Source: Georgenia wutianyii
GTDB taxonomy: Bacteria > Actinomycetota > Actinomycetes > Actinomycetales > Actinomycetaceae
DNA length: 64,000 nucleotides
Direction of reading: 5' to 3'
NCBI RefSeq assembly: GCF_006349365.1
Contig: NZ_CP040899.1
Coordinates: 1,612,001-1,676,000 of the forward strand
Shown: positions 29,138 to 40,140 of the stretch, one piece after another
Layout: each line of letters opens with the position of its first letter
Numbering within the stretch: position 1 is the stretch's first letter
Program-made: the position numbers and the translations under genes
Notes under the pieces: generated by a model
The model's input: the letters and a program-made list of their open reading frames with translations, nothing else
Told to the model about the DNA's origin: nothing
Databases searched by the model: none

Positions 29138-31956
29138 GCCCTCGACGCAAGCGCCGACCGGACCCCGCCCCCGAGACGTCCCCGACCACCGACGAGCCCA
29201 GTCCTGCCGAGCGCTACGCGGCCGCCCGCCGCCGCGCCCGCGCCGAGCGCAGCGAGCTCGCCGCGTTCGCCGGTCGCGTCGGCTTCCACCTCGACGACTT
29301 CCAGCGCGAGGCGTGCGAGGCCCTGGAGGAGGGACGCAGCGTCCTCGTCGCGGCGCCCACCGGCGCCGGCAAGACGATCGTCGGGGAGTTCGCCGTCCAC
29401 CTCGGCCTGCGTACCGGGCGCAAGACGTTCTACACCACGCCGATCAAGGCGCTGAGCAACCAGAAGTACCTCGACCTCGTCGCCGCCCACGGGGAGGAGA
29501 AGGTCGGCCTCCTCACCGGTGACACGACGATCAACGGCGAGGCGCAGGTCGTCGTCATGACCACCGAGGTGCTGCGCAACATGCTCTACGCCGGCTCCTC
29601 CACGCTCGAGGACCTCGGCTACGTCGTCATGGACGAGGTGCACTACCTCGCCGACCGCTTCCGCGGCCCGGTGTGGGAGGAGGTCATCCTCCACCTGGCC
29701 GAGGACGTGCGGCTCGTGTCCCTCTCGGCCACCGTGTCCAACGCCGAGGAGTTCGGCGACTGGCTGTCGATGGTCCGCGGGGACACCGCCGTCGTCGTCT
29801 CCGAGCACCGGCCGGTCCCGCTGTGGCAGCACGTGATGGTCCGCAGCAGGGTCCACGACCTCTACAGCGACCGCGTGGACCCCACCGACCCCGGCCCCAA
29901 CCCGCCGATCAGCCCCGACCTGCTCGAGGCGATCAGGCGGGCGCAGCGCACCGGGTCGGCACCGGCCGGCCGCGGCCGCGACCCGCGTGCGCGTCGCCGC
30001 CCCGCCATGCGTCCGGCCCGGGTGCGGACAGCCCCGCGGCACGTCGTCGTCGAACGGCTCGACGCCGAGGGCCTGCTTCCCGCGATCGTCTTCATCTTCT
30101 CCCGCGCCGGGTGCGAGGCCGCCGTCGAGCAGGTGCTGCGCTCGGGCATCCGCCTCACCAACGCCGCCGAGGCGCGGACCATCGCGCAGATCGTCGAGGA
30201 GCGGTGCGCCGCCCTGCCGCCGGAGGACCTCGCCGTCGTCGGCTACCACGCGTGGTCCCAGGCGCTCCAGCGCGGCGTCGCCGCGCACCACGCCGGGCTG
30301 CTGCCGGTGTTCAAGGAGACCGTCGAGGTGCTGTTCGCCGCCGGGCTCGTCAAGGTCGTCTACGCGACCGAGACCCTCGCGCTCGGCATCAACATGCCGG
30401 CCCGCTCCGTCGTGCTCGAGCAGCTCGAGAAGTGGAACGGCACCGCTCACGCCGCCCTGACCCCGGGGGAGTACACCCAGCTCACCGGGCGCGCCGGACG
30501 GCGCGGCATCGACGTCGAGGGCCACGCGATCGTCCTGTACCGCGACGACGTCGACCTCACGGCCCTCGCCGGCCTCGCCTCGCGCCGCACCTACCCGCTG
30601 CGCTCGAGCTTCCACCCGACGTACAACATGGCTGTCAACCTCCTCGGCACGCTGCCCCACCCCGAGGCCCGGGAGCTGCTCGAGAGCTCCTTCGCACAGT
30701 TCCAGGCGGACCGCGGCGTCGTCGGCCTGGCGCGCCAGGCCCGCCGCAACGAGGAGGGCCTGGCCGGGTACGCCGAGGCGATGACCTGCCACCTCGGCGA
30801 CTTCCGCGAGTACGCGCGGATCCGCCAACGCATCAGCGAGCTGGAGAAGGACCGCTCCCGCGAGCGGTCGCTCGCCGCCCGCCGCGCCGTCCACGCCTCG
30901 CTCGCCGGCACCCGGCGCGGTGACGTCCTGGAGTACCGGCGGGGCCGGCGCACGCTGTGGGCGCTCGTCCTGGACGTCGACGCGGACCGCCTGGACTCCC
31001 CGGTCCTGCGCGTCCTCACGCCAGAGCCGCGGGTGCGCACCCTCACCAGCGCCGAGCTGCCGCACGGGGCCGCCACCGTCGCCACGGTCCCCATCCCCAA
31101 GCACGCCAACCTGCGGGACGCCGGGCAGCGGCGCGACCTCGCCGCCCGGCTGCGCAGCGCGGTCCAGAGCGCGCCACCCGCATCCCGGGACGCCGCCCCG
31201 CGGCCGGTACCCACCGTCGAGGCCGAGCTCGAGGAGCTGCGCCGCGCGCTGCGTGCCCACCCGTGCCACGCGTGCCCCGACCGCGAGGAGCACGCCCGCT
31301 GGGCGAACCGGTGGGCCACCCTGGACGCCGAGCACCAGCGCCTGCTGCGCCGCATCGAGACCCGCACGTCCTCCATCGCCCGCGACTTCGACAAGGTGTG
31401 TGCCCTGCTCACCCAGCTCGGCTACCTCGAGGGCGACGAGGCGGACGGCCTCGTCGTCACGGAGAACGGGCGCTGGCTCGCGCGGCTGTACGCCGAGAAG
31501 GACCTCGTCCTCGCCGAGTGCCTGCGCCGCGAGCTGTGGCGGGGACTGGACCCGGCCCAGCTCGCCGGCGTCGTCTCCACGGTCGTCTACTCCGCACGGA
31601 CCGACACGGTGAGCCGGCCGGGTGCCGGGGGAGGGGCGCTCGGGGAGGCGGTGCGCGCCACCGTGCGCGTGTCGGACGAGCTCGGCGAGCTCGAGACCGA
31701 GCACGGCGTCCCGCGTGCCGAGCCGGTCGACGCCGGGATCGTCGCCGCCGTCCACCAGTGGGCCCGCGGGGCCGCGCTCGACACCGTCCTGGAGGGCACC
31801 GAGCTCGGCGCGGGAGACTTCGTGCGCTGGTGCAAGCAGGTGCTCGACGTCCTCGACCAGCTCGCCACGGCCGCCCCCGACGAGGAGACCCGCCGCAGCG
31901 CCCGCCGCGCCATCGACCTCGTCCGCCGGGGCGTCGTCGCGTGGTCGAGCGTGTGA
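29134..31956 (+). CDS. helY: DEAD/DEAH-box helicase, HelY/Mtr4-like
   Basis: 940 aa. Superfamily 2 RNA helicase: Walker A APTGAGKT (residues 74-81), DEVH box at 167-170, SATVSN motif III, then TLALGINMPAR and QLTGRAGRRGID in the second RecA domain. The C-terminal DSHCT-type domain resembles Mtr4/Ski2. The role in bacteria is unclear (RNA surveillance is suggested by homology). GTG overlaps the previous stop, and TAAGGT (29122-29127) lies 6 nt before it, so it may also have its own leaderless promoter. Confidence 0.92.
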   Translation: MSPRRKRRPDPAPETSPTTDEPSPAERYAAARRRARAERSELAAFAGRVGFHLDDFQREACEALEEGRSVLVAAPTGAGKTIVGEFAVHLGLRTGRKTFYTTPIKALSNQKYLDLVAAHGEEKVGLLTGDTTINGEAQVVVMTTEVLRNMLYAGSSTLEDLGYVVMDEVHYLADRFRGPVWEEVILHLAEDVRLVSLSATVSNAEEFGDWLSMVRGDTAVVVSEHRPVPLWQHVMVRSRVHDLYSDRVDPTDPGPNPPISPDLLEAIRRAQRTGSAPAGRGRDPRARRRPAMRPARVRTAPRHVVVERLDAEGLLPAIVFIFSRAGCEAAVEQVLRSGIRLTNAAEARTIAQIVEERCAALPPEDLAVVGYHAWSQALQRGVAAHHAGLLPVFKETVEVLFAAGLVKVVYATETLALGINMPARSVVLEQLEKWNGTAHAALTPGEYTQLTGRAGRRGIDVEGHAIVLYRDDVDLTALAGLASRRTYPLRSSFHPTYNMAVNLLGTLPHPEARELLESSFAQFQADRGVVGLARQARRNEEGLAGYAEAMTCHLGDFREYARIRQRISELEKDRSRERSLAARRAVHASLAGTRRGDVLEYRRGRRTLWALVLDVDADRLDSPVLRVLTPEPRVRTLTSAELPHGAATVATVPIPKHANLRDAGQRRDLAARLRSAVQSAPPASRDAAPRPVPTVEAELEELRRALRAHPCHACPDREEHARWANRWATLDAEHQRLLRRIETRTSSIARDFDKVCALLTQLGYLEGDEADGLVVTENGRWLARLYAEKDLVLAECLRRELWRGLDPAQLAGVVSTVVYSARTDTVSRPGAGGGALGEAVRATVRVSDELGELETEHGVPRAEPVDAGIVAAVHQWARGAALDTVLEGTELGAGDFVRWCKQVLDVLDQLATAAPDEETRRSARRAIDLVRRGVVAWSSV

Positions 31957-32293
31957 CCCGGCGGCTAGAACGGACACGCGGCGACACGCCCGTGCGACAC
32001 GCCGGTCATGGTGAATCACACGTCCGTACAAACGCGGCGCTGACCTGCATCCATGTCGCTGACCTGCGGTTTCTCAGGCTTGATGGAGTACACCCCGGAC
32101 TATTAGGTTCGGTTGGCATACCGCCGACGCCCCCATCTCCGCGCTGAGATCCGGGTGAGCGCCGCGGCGGACAGTGGCCGGGCCCGCGTGTTCAGTAGAT
32201 AACGGAGCTGCTCCGGCAGCTTCGGTCCGAAGGACACGCGGGCCGGTCGCGTCCGCGGACCGGGCGGCCCTCCGCGGCACCTATCCTTGTCGG
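31957..32293. other. 337-bp gene-free stretch between helY and lnt
   Basis: Noticeably less GC-rich than its surroundings from about 32010 to 32125. Contains a direct repeat GCTGACCTGC (32039-32048 and 32058-32067) and an AT-richer segment around TATTAGGTT (32101-32109) that could hold a promoter. The lnt -10 box TATCCT is at 32282-32287. I see no convincing ORF and no RNA family I can name. Confidence 0.5.
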
Positions 32294-33835
32294 GTGCCCC
32301 GCCCCTCCTCGTCCGTCGCGATCCTGCTCGCCGTCGCCGGAGCTCTCGCCACGGACGCGGCGTTCCCCGGACGCTCCTGGTGGCCGCTGGCACCCGTCGG
32401 CATCGCCCTCCTCCTCCTCGCGCTGCGCGGCGCCACGCTCGGGCGGGCGCTCCTGGTCGGCTGGCTCTGGGGTGCCGTCTTCTTCCTCATCCACCTGTGG
32501 TGGGCCGAGGAGGCCGCGGGCGCCGTCCCGTGGCTCCTGCTCGGTGCCGCCGAGGCGTGCTTCGTCGCCGTGTTCGCCGGGGCGTGGTCGCTGGCGGCCC
32601 GCTGGGGCCCCGTGGTGCGCCACCCGGCGCTCGGTGTCGCCGTCGTCGCGAGCCTGTGGGTCGCGACGGAGACCGCACGCGGCCTCGTGCCCTTCGGCGG
32701 CATGCCGTGGGGCAAGCTCGCCTTCTCCCAGACCGACGGCCCGCTGCTGCGGTTCGCCTCCCTCGGCGGGGAGACCCTCGTCGGCTGGGTGGTCGTCGCC
32801 GCCGGTGCGCTCGTCGCCCTCGCGCTCGGCCACCTGCGCCGTGCCCGCGTGGGGCAGGCGAGCGGTGCCCTGCTCGTCGCCGGTGCGCTCGTCGCCTCCG
32901 GCCTCGTCGTCCCCGTCGACACGCGGGCCGAGGCCGGGACGCTGCGCGTGGGCGCAGTCCAGGGCAACGTGCCCGGCCCCGGGCTCGACGCCTTCGCCGT
33001 CCGCCGCGACGTCCTCGAACGCCACGTCACCGGGACCGAGGCACTGCTCGAGGAGGTCGAGTCCGGCGAGCTCGACATCGTCCTGTGGCCGGAGAACTCC
33101 ACCGACATCGACCCGCGCCGTGACGGTGAGGCAGGGCGGCTCATCGACCGGGCCGCCGCCGCGGTCGATGCCCCGATCCTCGTCGGCGGCCAGCGCTACG
33201 GGGAGGACTACCGGTACAACGAGGCGATCCTCTGGGTGGCCGGCGAGGGGCAGGTCGACGTCTACGCCAAGCAGCACCCGGCCCCGTTCGCCGAGTACAT
33301 CCCGCTGCGCGACCTCGCCCGGAAGGTGACCGACGTCGTCGACCTCGTGTCCATCGACATGCTGCCCGGTGACGAGGTCGGCATCATCGAGCTCGACAGC
33401 CCCCGGCTCGGCCGGGTGGTCGACCTCGCCGTCGGGATCTGCTTCGAGGTCGCCTACGGGGGGCTCATGCGCGAGGCCGTGCTCGCGGGCGGCGAGCTCA
33501 TCGTCGTGCCGACGAACAACGCCTCCTTCGGCTTCACCCAGGAGTCGGCGCAGCAGCTGGCGATGTCGGTGTTCCGCGCGGTGGAGCACGGCCGGGCGAC
33601 CGTGCAGATCTCCACCGTGGGCGTCAGCGGGATCATCGCGCCCAACGGCGTCGTCATGGACTCCACCGGGCTGTTCACCGCCGACCAGCTCGTCGCGGAC
33701 CTGCCGCTGCGCACCTCCCTCACGGTGGCCGACCGGCTGGGCGACTGGCCGACCGTCGTCGTGTCCGCCTTCGCCCTCGTCTCGCTCCTCGCCGGTGCGC
33801 TGGCCACCGCCCGCAGCCGTAGGAGGCAGGCGTGA
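32294..33835 (+). CDS. lnt: Apolipoprotein N-acyltransferase
   Basis: 513 aa. About six to eight membrane helices in the first ~210 residues, a nitrilase-fold periplasmic domain (about 215-465), and a final C-terminal helix. The triad is E267 (WPENST), K326 (YAKQHP) and C383 (GICFEV). N-acylates lipoproteins such as RibY and DctP here. GTG is 6 nt after TATCCT (32282-32287), so leaderless; the open frame to 32174 lacks support. The stop overlaps the next gene; in mycobacteria these two are fused as Ppm1. Confidence 0.93.
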   Translation: MPRPSSSVAILLAVAGALATDAAFPGRSWWPLAPVGIALLLLALRGATLGRALLVGWLWGAVFFLIHLWWAEEAAGAVPWLLLGAAEACFVAVFAGAWSLAARWGPVVRHPALGVAVVASLWVATETARGLVPFGGMPWGKLAFSQTDGPLLRFASLGGETLVGWVVVAAGALVALALGHLRRARVGQASGALLVAGALVASGLVVPVDTRAEAGTLRVGAVQGNVPGPGLDAFAVRRDVLERHVTGTEALLEEVESGELDIVLWPENSTDIDPRRDGEAGRLIDRAAAAVDAPILVGGQRYGEDYRYNEAILWVAGEGQVDVYAKQHPAPFAEYIPLRDLARKVTDVVDLVSIDMLPGDEVGIIELDSPRLGRVVDLAVGICFEVAYGGLMREAVLAGGELIVVPTNNASFGFTQESAQQLAMSVFRAVEHGRATVQISTVGVSGIIAPNGVVMDSTGLFTADQLVADLPLRTSLTVADRLGDWPTVVVSAFALVSLLAGALATARSRRRQA

Positions 33836-34575
33836 GGACCCTCGTCATCATCCCGACCTACGACGAGCGGGAGTCCCTGCCGCTCGTGCTCGAGCGGACC
33901 CGTCGGGCGGTCCCGGACGCCGACATCCTCGTCGCCGACGACAACAGCCCCGACGGCACCGGGGCGGTGGCCGACGAGGTCGCTGCCCGCGACGGCCACG
34001 TCCACGTGCTGCACCGGCCCGGCAAGCAGGGGCTGGGGAGGGCGTACGTCGCGGGGTTCCAGTGGGCGCTGGAGCGGGGGTACGACCTCGTCGTGGAGAT
34101 GGACGCCGACGGCTCCCACCGCCCCGAGCAGCTGTCCGACCTGCTCGCCCGCGCGGCCGCCGAGGACGCGCCGGACCTCGTCATCGGCTCGCGCTGGGTG
34201 CCCGGGGGAGAGGTGGTCAACTGGCCGCTGCACCGAGAGCTGCTCTCCCGGGGCGCCAACACCTACGTCCAGCTGCTCCTCGGGCTCCCGGTGCGCGACG
34301 CGACCGCCGGCTTCCGGGTGTTCCGGGCACCCGCCCTCGCCGCGCTGCCGCTGGAGGAGATCGAGTCCCAGGGCTACTGCTTCCAGGTCGACATGACGTG
34401 GCGGGTGCACCGGGCCGGCGGGCGGGTGGCCGAGGTGCCGATCAGCTTCGTCGAGCGCGCCGAGGGCGTGTCGAAGATGAGCCGCGGCATCATCGCCGAG
34501 GCGCTCGTGCGCACGACCGCGTGGGGCGTGCGGCACCGCGCCCAGCAGCTCCTCGGTCTCCTGCGCCGCCGCTAG
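33832..34575 (+). CDS. ppm1: Polyprenol monophosphomannose synthase (Ppm1 D2 / DPM1 type)
   Basis: 247 aa. Family 2 glycosyltransferase: IIPTYDERESLP, DDNSPDGTG, the metal motif EMDADGSHRPEQL and SRWVPGGEVVNWP match dolichol/polyprenol-phosphate mannosyltransferases. It lacks membrane helices, so it is probably membrane-associated through Lnt or peripherally. Makes the polyprenyl-phosphate mannose donor for lipoglycans and O-mannosylation. GTG overlaps the lnt stop. Array C and an intrinsic hairpin follow. Confidence 0.92.
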   Translation: MRTLVIIPTYDERESLPLVLERTRRAVPDADILVADDNSPDGTGAVADEVAARDGHVHVLHRPGKQGLGRAYVAGFQWALERGYDLVVEMDADGSHRPEQLSDLLARAAAEDAPDLVIGSRWVPGGEVVNWPLHRELLSRGANTYVQLLLGLPVRDATAGFRVFRAPALAALPLEEIESQGYCFQVDMTWRVHRAGGRVAEVPISFVERAEGVSKMSRGIIAEALVRTTAWGVRHRAQQLLGLLRRR

Positions 34576-34596
34576 TCCGTCCGACCGCCCGCCCGC

Positions 34597-34686
34597 GACA
34601 GCCGACTTCCGCGCGACAGCGGACTTCCCCGCGAGAGCCGACTTCCGCGCGACAGCGGACTTCCGCGCGACAGCGGAGTTGCGCAC
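34597..34686 (+). repeat. Array C: five tandem 18-bp units downstream of ppm1
   Basis: Units start at 34597, 34615, 34633, 34651 and 34669; the first is GACAGCCGACTTCCGCGC and the last GACAGCGGAGTTGCGCAC. They start 21 bases after the ppm1 stop, in its sense, after a C-rich run-in (CCGACCGCCCGCCCGC). A strong hairpin follows 41 bases later. Same family as the arrays at 12113, 12373 and 14545. Confidence 0.93.
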
Positions 34687-34727
34687 GCAGCTCGGCACGC
34701 GTCAGCGATCGGCGTCCGGGCACGGCA

Positions 34728-34756
34728 AAGGCCCGCAGGCGGTGCCTGCGGGCCTT
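34728..34756. terminator. Bidirectional intrinsic terminator between ppm1 and rbpA
   Basis: A perfect 13-bp stem, AAGGCCCGCAGGC (34728-34740) with GCCTGCGGGCCTT (34744-34756), and a 3-nt loop. It lies between convergent genes and has A/T ends on both sides, so it can stop transcription in either direction. Confidence 0.88.
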
Positions 34757-34769
34757 CGTCGCGGGTGTG

Positions 34770-35120
34770 TCAGGCGCTGCGGCGGCGGAGCTGTCCGCTG
34801 CGCAGCAGCTCGAGCCGCTCGGCGAGCAGCTCCTCGAGCTCGGGGATGGTGCGGCGCTCGAGCAGCATGTCCCAGTGGGTACGGGGCTTCTTCACGGGCT
34901 TGACGGGCTCGGGGCGGGCGGCGTCACGGAGGAGCGCCTCCTCGCCACAGCGGCACTCCCAGAGCGCCGGCATCTCCGCCTCTGCCGCGAAGGGCAGCAC
35001 GATGGTGTGCCCGTTCGGGCACTCGTAGTGCGCCTCGGTCCGCTCGGCGAACTCGACTCCGGCCTCGGTCTCGAGGCTCTTCGCACCGATCCCGACTCCT
35101 CGCAGTGATCGATCTGCCAT
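34770..35120 (-). CDS. rbpA: RNA polymerase-binding protein RbpA
   Basis: 116 aa. Actinobacteria-specific activator that binds the principal sigma factor and stabilises the open complex. ADRSLRGVGIGAKSLETEAG is the N-terminal tail; a zinc-ribbon-like core has C-x-NGH and CRCG; THWDMLLERRTIPELEELL is the sigma-interaction domain. ATG at 35120 with GAGGAGAG upstream; an in-frame start at 35141 is not needed. Confidence 0.96.
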   Translation of the reverse strand: MADRSLRGVGIGAKSLETEAGVEFAERTEAHYECPNGHTIVLPFAAEAEMPALWECRCGEEALLRDAARPEPVKPVKKPRTHWDMLLERRTIPELEELLAERLELLRSGQLRRRSA

Positions 35121-35274
35121 CACGCCTCTCCTCTCGGGCACGCATGTTCGAGCGCGCCGGTATGCACCCTGCTACTACTGATCCCAACGGCCCATGGTGT
35201 CCGCTTGTTCCACGGCCGTGGTGAAAGTCCTGTGAAGGTCCAGTAGGTCATCTCCGGCGCGTTAGGGTGCCCGT

Positions 35275-36237
35275 GTGACCGAGATGACGTTCCGCCAGCT
35301 GGGTTCCAGCGGCCTCGTGGTGTCGACGGTCGGCCTGGGCTGCAACAGCTTCGGAGCGACACTACCGCCGGAGGACGTCACGCGCGTGGTGAGCGCCGCG
35401 ATTGAGTCCGGTATCACCATGTTCGACACGGCCGACTCCTACGGCGGGGTGCCAGGACAGGGGGAGGAGCTCCTCGGTGAGGCGCTCGTGGGCCGGCGCG
35501 ACGACGTCGTCGTGGCGACGAAGTTCGGCATGGACGTGCGTGGCCTCAACGGGGAGGACCACGGCGTGCGCGGGTCGCGCCGCTACATCCGCCGCGCGGT
35601 CGAGGGCTCGCTGCGTCGGCTGCGCACCGACCACATCGACCTCTACCAGCTCCACCGGCTCGACCCGGTCACCCCGATGGAGGAGACCCTCGGAGCGCTC
35701 GACGAGCTCGTCCGCGAGGGCAAGGTCCTCTACGTGGGCTGCTCCCACGTCCAGGGCTGGCAGCTCGTCGACGCCGATTGGATCGCCCGGACCTCCGGGC
35801 TCACGCCGTTCGTCTCCGTCCAGAACGAGTACTCGCTCCTCTCGCGGGGGATCGAGGCCGAGGTCGTCCCGGCGGCTGCGCACGTCGGCGCCGGCGTCCT
35901 GCCCTACTTCCCCCTCGCGTCCGGCCTGCTCACCGGCAAGTACCGGCGCGGTGAGCCCGCCCCGGCCGGGAGCCGGCTGGCGGCCAAGCCCGAGCGGCTG
36001 GCCCGTGCGGACTTCGACAGGGTGGAGGCGCTGGAGGCGGTGGCCCGCGACGCCGGTGTCCCGCTGCTCACCCTCGCGCTCGGTGGCCTGGCGGCGCAGC
36101 CCGGCGTGGCGAGCGTCATCGCCGGGGCACGGACGCCCGAGCAGGTGCGCGCGAACGTCGAGGCGGGCCTGTGGGAGCCCGACGCCGAGACGCTCCTCGC
36201 GATCGACGAGGCGTCGCCCGGCCCGGCCTCCGCCTGA
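35275..36237 (+). CDS. Aldo/keto reductase
   Basis: 320 aa TIM barrel. Catalytic tetrad segments are visible: Asp and Tyr in FDTADSYGG, Lys in VVATKFGM, and His in LYQLHRLDP. C-terminal NADPH-binding region includes VIAGARTPEQVRANV. NADPH-dependent carbonyl reduction; substrate unknown. GTG at 35275 lies 6 nt after TAGGGT (35263-35268), so leaderless. Divergent from rbpA across a 154-nt gap. Confidence 0.9.
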   Translation: MTEMTFRQLGSSGLVVSTVGLGCNSFGATLPPEDVTRVVSAAIESGITMFDTADSYGGVPGQGEELLGEALVGRRDDVVVATKFGMDVRGLNGEDHGVRGSRRYIRRAVEGSLRRLRTDHIDLYQLHRLDPVTPMEETLGALDELVREGKVLYVGCSHVQGWQLVDADWIARTSGLTPFVSVQNEYSLLSRGIEAEVVPAAAHVGAGVLPYFPLASGLLTGKYRRGEPAPAGSRLAAKPERLARADFDRVEALEAVARDAGVPLLTLALGGLAAQPGVASVIAGARTPEQVRANVEAGLWEPDAETLLAIDEASPGPASA

Positions 36238-36361
36238 CGCCCCCGAGGCTGCTCCACGACGCGCAGTCACGACCTGCTCCTCCACGAGCACCGGCCGCGG
36301 CGCCGGCCCCTGTCCTCGCCGCCGGGCAGGCTCGGCCGGGAGCGGACGGGAGGAGAAGGAC

Positions 36362-36706
36362 ATGGAGCACGGGGAGCTCGGGCACAACTCGGTGTCGCTC
36401 GTCGGCCGGGTGAGTGGCGCGGTCGCGGAGCGGGAGCTGCCGAGCGGTGACCGCGTCGCGACCTTCCGGCTGGTCGTCCCGCGGCCCGACGCCGCCGCGG
36501 GACGCGCCACGGTCGACACGGTCGACGTCGCGTGCTGGAGCGGGCGGACACGTCGGGTGGCCGGCAGGTTGGGGGAGGGGAGCGTCGTCGCCGTCGAGGG
36601 CGCGCTGCGCCGCCGGTTCTTCGCGGCGGGCGCGGCGAGGGTCTCGCGTTACGAGGTGGAGGCCGTGCGCGTGCGGCGCGTGCCGGGAGGTGGACGCGGC
36701 CCGTAG
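36362..36706 (+). CDS. Short single-stranded DNA-binding protein-like OB-fold protein
   Basis: 114 aa. SSB fold: NSVSLVGRVSGAVAERELPSGDRVATFRLVVPR, then DVACWSGRTRRVAGRL and VVAVEGALRRRFF. It ends soon after the OB fold and lacks the acidic DxDIPF tail of canonical SSB, so it is an accessory paralogue rather than the essential one. ATG follows GGGAGGAGAAGGAC. The open frame upstream is a shadow of the aldo/keto reductase gene. Confidence 0.82.
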   Translation: MEHGELGHNSVSLVGRVSGAVAERELPSGDRVATFRLVVPRPDAAAGRATVDTVDVACWSGRTRRVAGRLGEGSVVAVEGALRRRFFAAGAARVSRYEVEAVRVRRVPGGGRGP

Positions 36707-36754
36707 GCGCGGGCAGCTCTAGGCAAGCGCGGCGGCCCGTGGCAGCATCACGGC

Positions 36755-37201
36755 ATGGCACGGACCGGCGCGCAGGAGCGCCTGCGGGACCTCACGGTGC
36801 TGCGCCGCGTGCGCGACCGCATCGACCGCGACTACGCCCAGCCGCTCAACGTCGAGGCCCTCGCCCGCGCCGCGCACATGTCCGCGGGGCATCTCAGCCG
36901 CGAGTTCCGCCGGGCCTACGGGGAGTCTCCCTACGCCTACCTCATGACCCGTCGCATCGAGCGCGCGATGACCCTGCTGCGCCGCGGTGAGCTCAGCGTG
37001 ACCGAGGTGTGCTTCGCGGTGGGCTTCTCCTCCCTCGGCACCTTCAGCACGCGCTTCAGCGAGCTCGTCGGGATGCCGCCGAGCGTCTACCGCAAGGAGG
37101 CCGAGCACGCTGCCACGGGCGTGCCGCCGTGCGTCGCGAAGCGGGTCGCCAGACCGGTCAGAAATCGAGAAGCACTGGCGCAGGCGCCGCTACTAGCGTG
37201 A
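36755..37201 (+). CDS. AraC-family transcriptional regulator (DNA-binding domain only)
   Basis: 148 aa. Consists almost entirely of the AraC two-HTH domain: LNVEALARAAHMSAGHLSREFRRAYGESPYAYL and SVTEVCFAVGFSSLGTFSTRFSELVG. No sensor domain. This short AraC type is commonly paired with a VOC protein, which follows after 5 nt, so it probably controls it. The tail after residue ~115 is unstructured. Confidence 0.87.
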   Translation: MARTGAQERLRDLTVLRRVRDRIDRDYAQPLNVEALARAAHMSAGHLSREFRRAYGESPYAYLMTRRIERAMTLLRRGELSVTEVCFAVGFSSLGTFSTRFSELVGMPPSVYRKEAEHAATGVPPCVAKRVARPVRNREALAQAPLLA

Positions 37202-37206
37202 CCTGC

Positions 37207-37617
37207 ATGGACATCACGATTCACGCCAGCTTCCTCCCGCACACCGACCCGGAGGCCTCCCTCGGCTTCTACCGGGACGCGCTCGGCTTCGAGGTCCGCC
37301 AGGACGTCGGGCAGGGCGCCATGCGCTGGATCACGGTCGGTCCGCCGAGCCAGCCGGGCACCGCCATCGTCCTCTACCCGCCGACGGCCGATCCCGGCGT
37401 CACCGCGGAGGAGCAGCAGACGATCGCTGAGATGATGGCCAAGGGCACCTTCGCGAGCATCATGCTGGCCAGTTCCGACGTCGACGCCGCCTTCGAGCGG
37501 GTCCAGGCGGCCGGCGTCGAGGTCATGCAGGAGCCCACCGACCAGGACTGGGGCATGCGCGACTGCGCATTCCGGGACCCGGCGGGCAACACCGTGCGGC
37601 TGCAGCAGCTCCCCTGA
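37207..37617 (+). CDS. VOC (glyoxalase/bleomycin resistance) family protein
   Basis: 136 aa. betaalphabetabetabeta modules with SFLPHTDPEASLGFYRDALGFEVR at the N-terminus and MRDCAFRDPAGNTVRLQQ at the C-terminus. It may bind metal and a small molecule; the substrate is unknown. ATG at 37207 is 7 nt after TAGCGT (37194-37199), which overlaps the end of the AraC gene, so it can be transcribed alone without a leader. Confidence 0.85.
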   Translation: MDITIHASFLPHTDPEASLGFYRDALGFEVRQDVGQGAMRWITVGPPSQPGTAIVLYPPTADPGVTAEEQQTIAEMMAKGTFASIMLASSDVDAAFERVQAAGVEVMQEPTDQDWGMRDCAFRDPAGNTVRLQQLP

Positions 37618-37642
37618 CCGTCCCCGAGAGAGGCACGCCCTG

Positions 37643-39997
<2,355 letters not shown>

Positions 39998-40029
39998 GCC
40001 GACGCCCCGGGCGGGCAGGTGCGCAAGAT

Positions 40030-40084
40030 CGGTCGAGAACTCGCCCCATCACCGCAATTTCGGTCAAACCCCCTTTCCTAGAGT
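40030..40084 (+). promoter_or_regulatory. Candidate AraC-regulated promoter of the GH31/TRAP operon
   Basis: Two direct repeats, CGGTCGA (40030-40036) and CGGTCAA (40061-40067), are 31 bp apart (three helical turns) upstream of TAGAGT (40079-40084). The second overlaps the expected -35 position, the classic placement of AraC activator half-sites. The AraC gene at 45591 is the likely ligand-responsive regulator. Inferred. Confidence 0.45.
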
Positions 40085-40140
40085 TCCTCGGTAAGCCAGG
40101 GCCGGCGCCACCGCCGGTCCGCGAACCGAGGGAGGGCGCC

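Noticed and set aside
28750..32031. 1093-aa minus-strand ORF
   Set aside because: Exact antisense shadow of the lipid kinase and helY; arises from third-position GC bias, no recognisable protein features.
32080..32160. 6C-type small RNA
   Set aside because: A C-run near 32130 hinted at it, but two hairpins with C-rich loops could not be drawn convincingly.
35141..35220. SigR/SigH-type promoter for rbpA
   Set aside because: A GGGATC is present on the minus strand but no GTT at the expected spacing; too weak to report.
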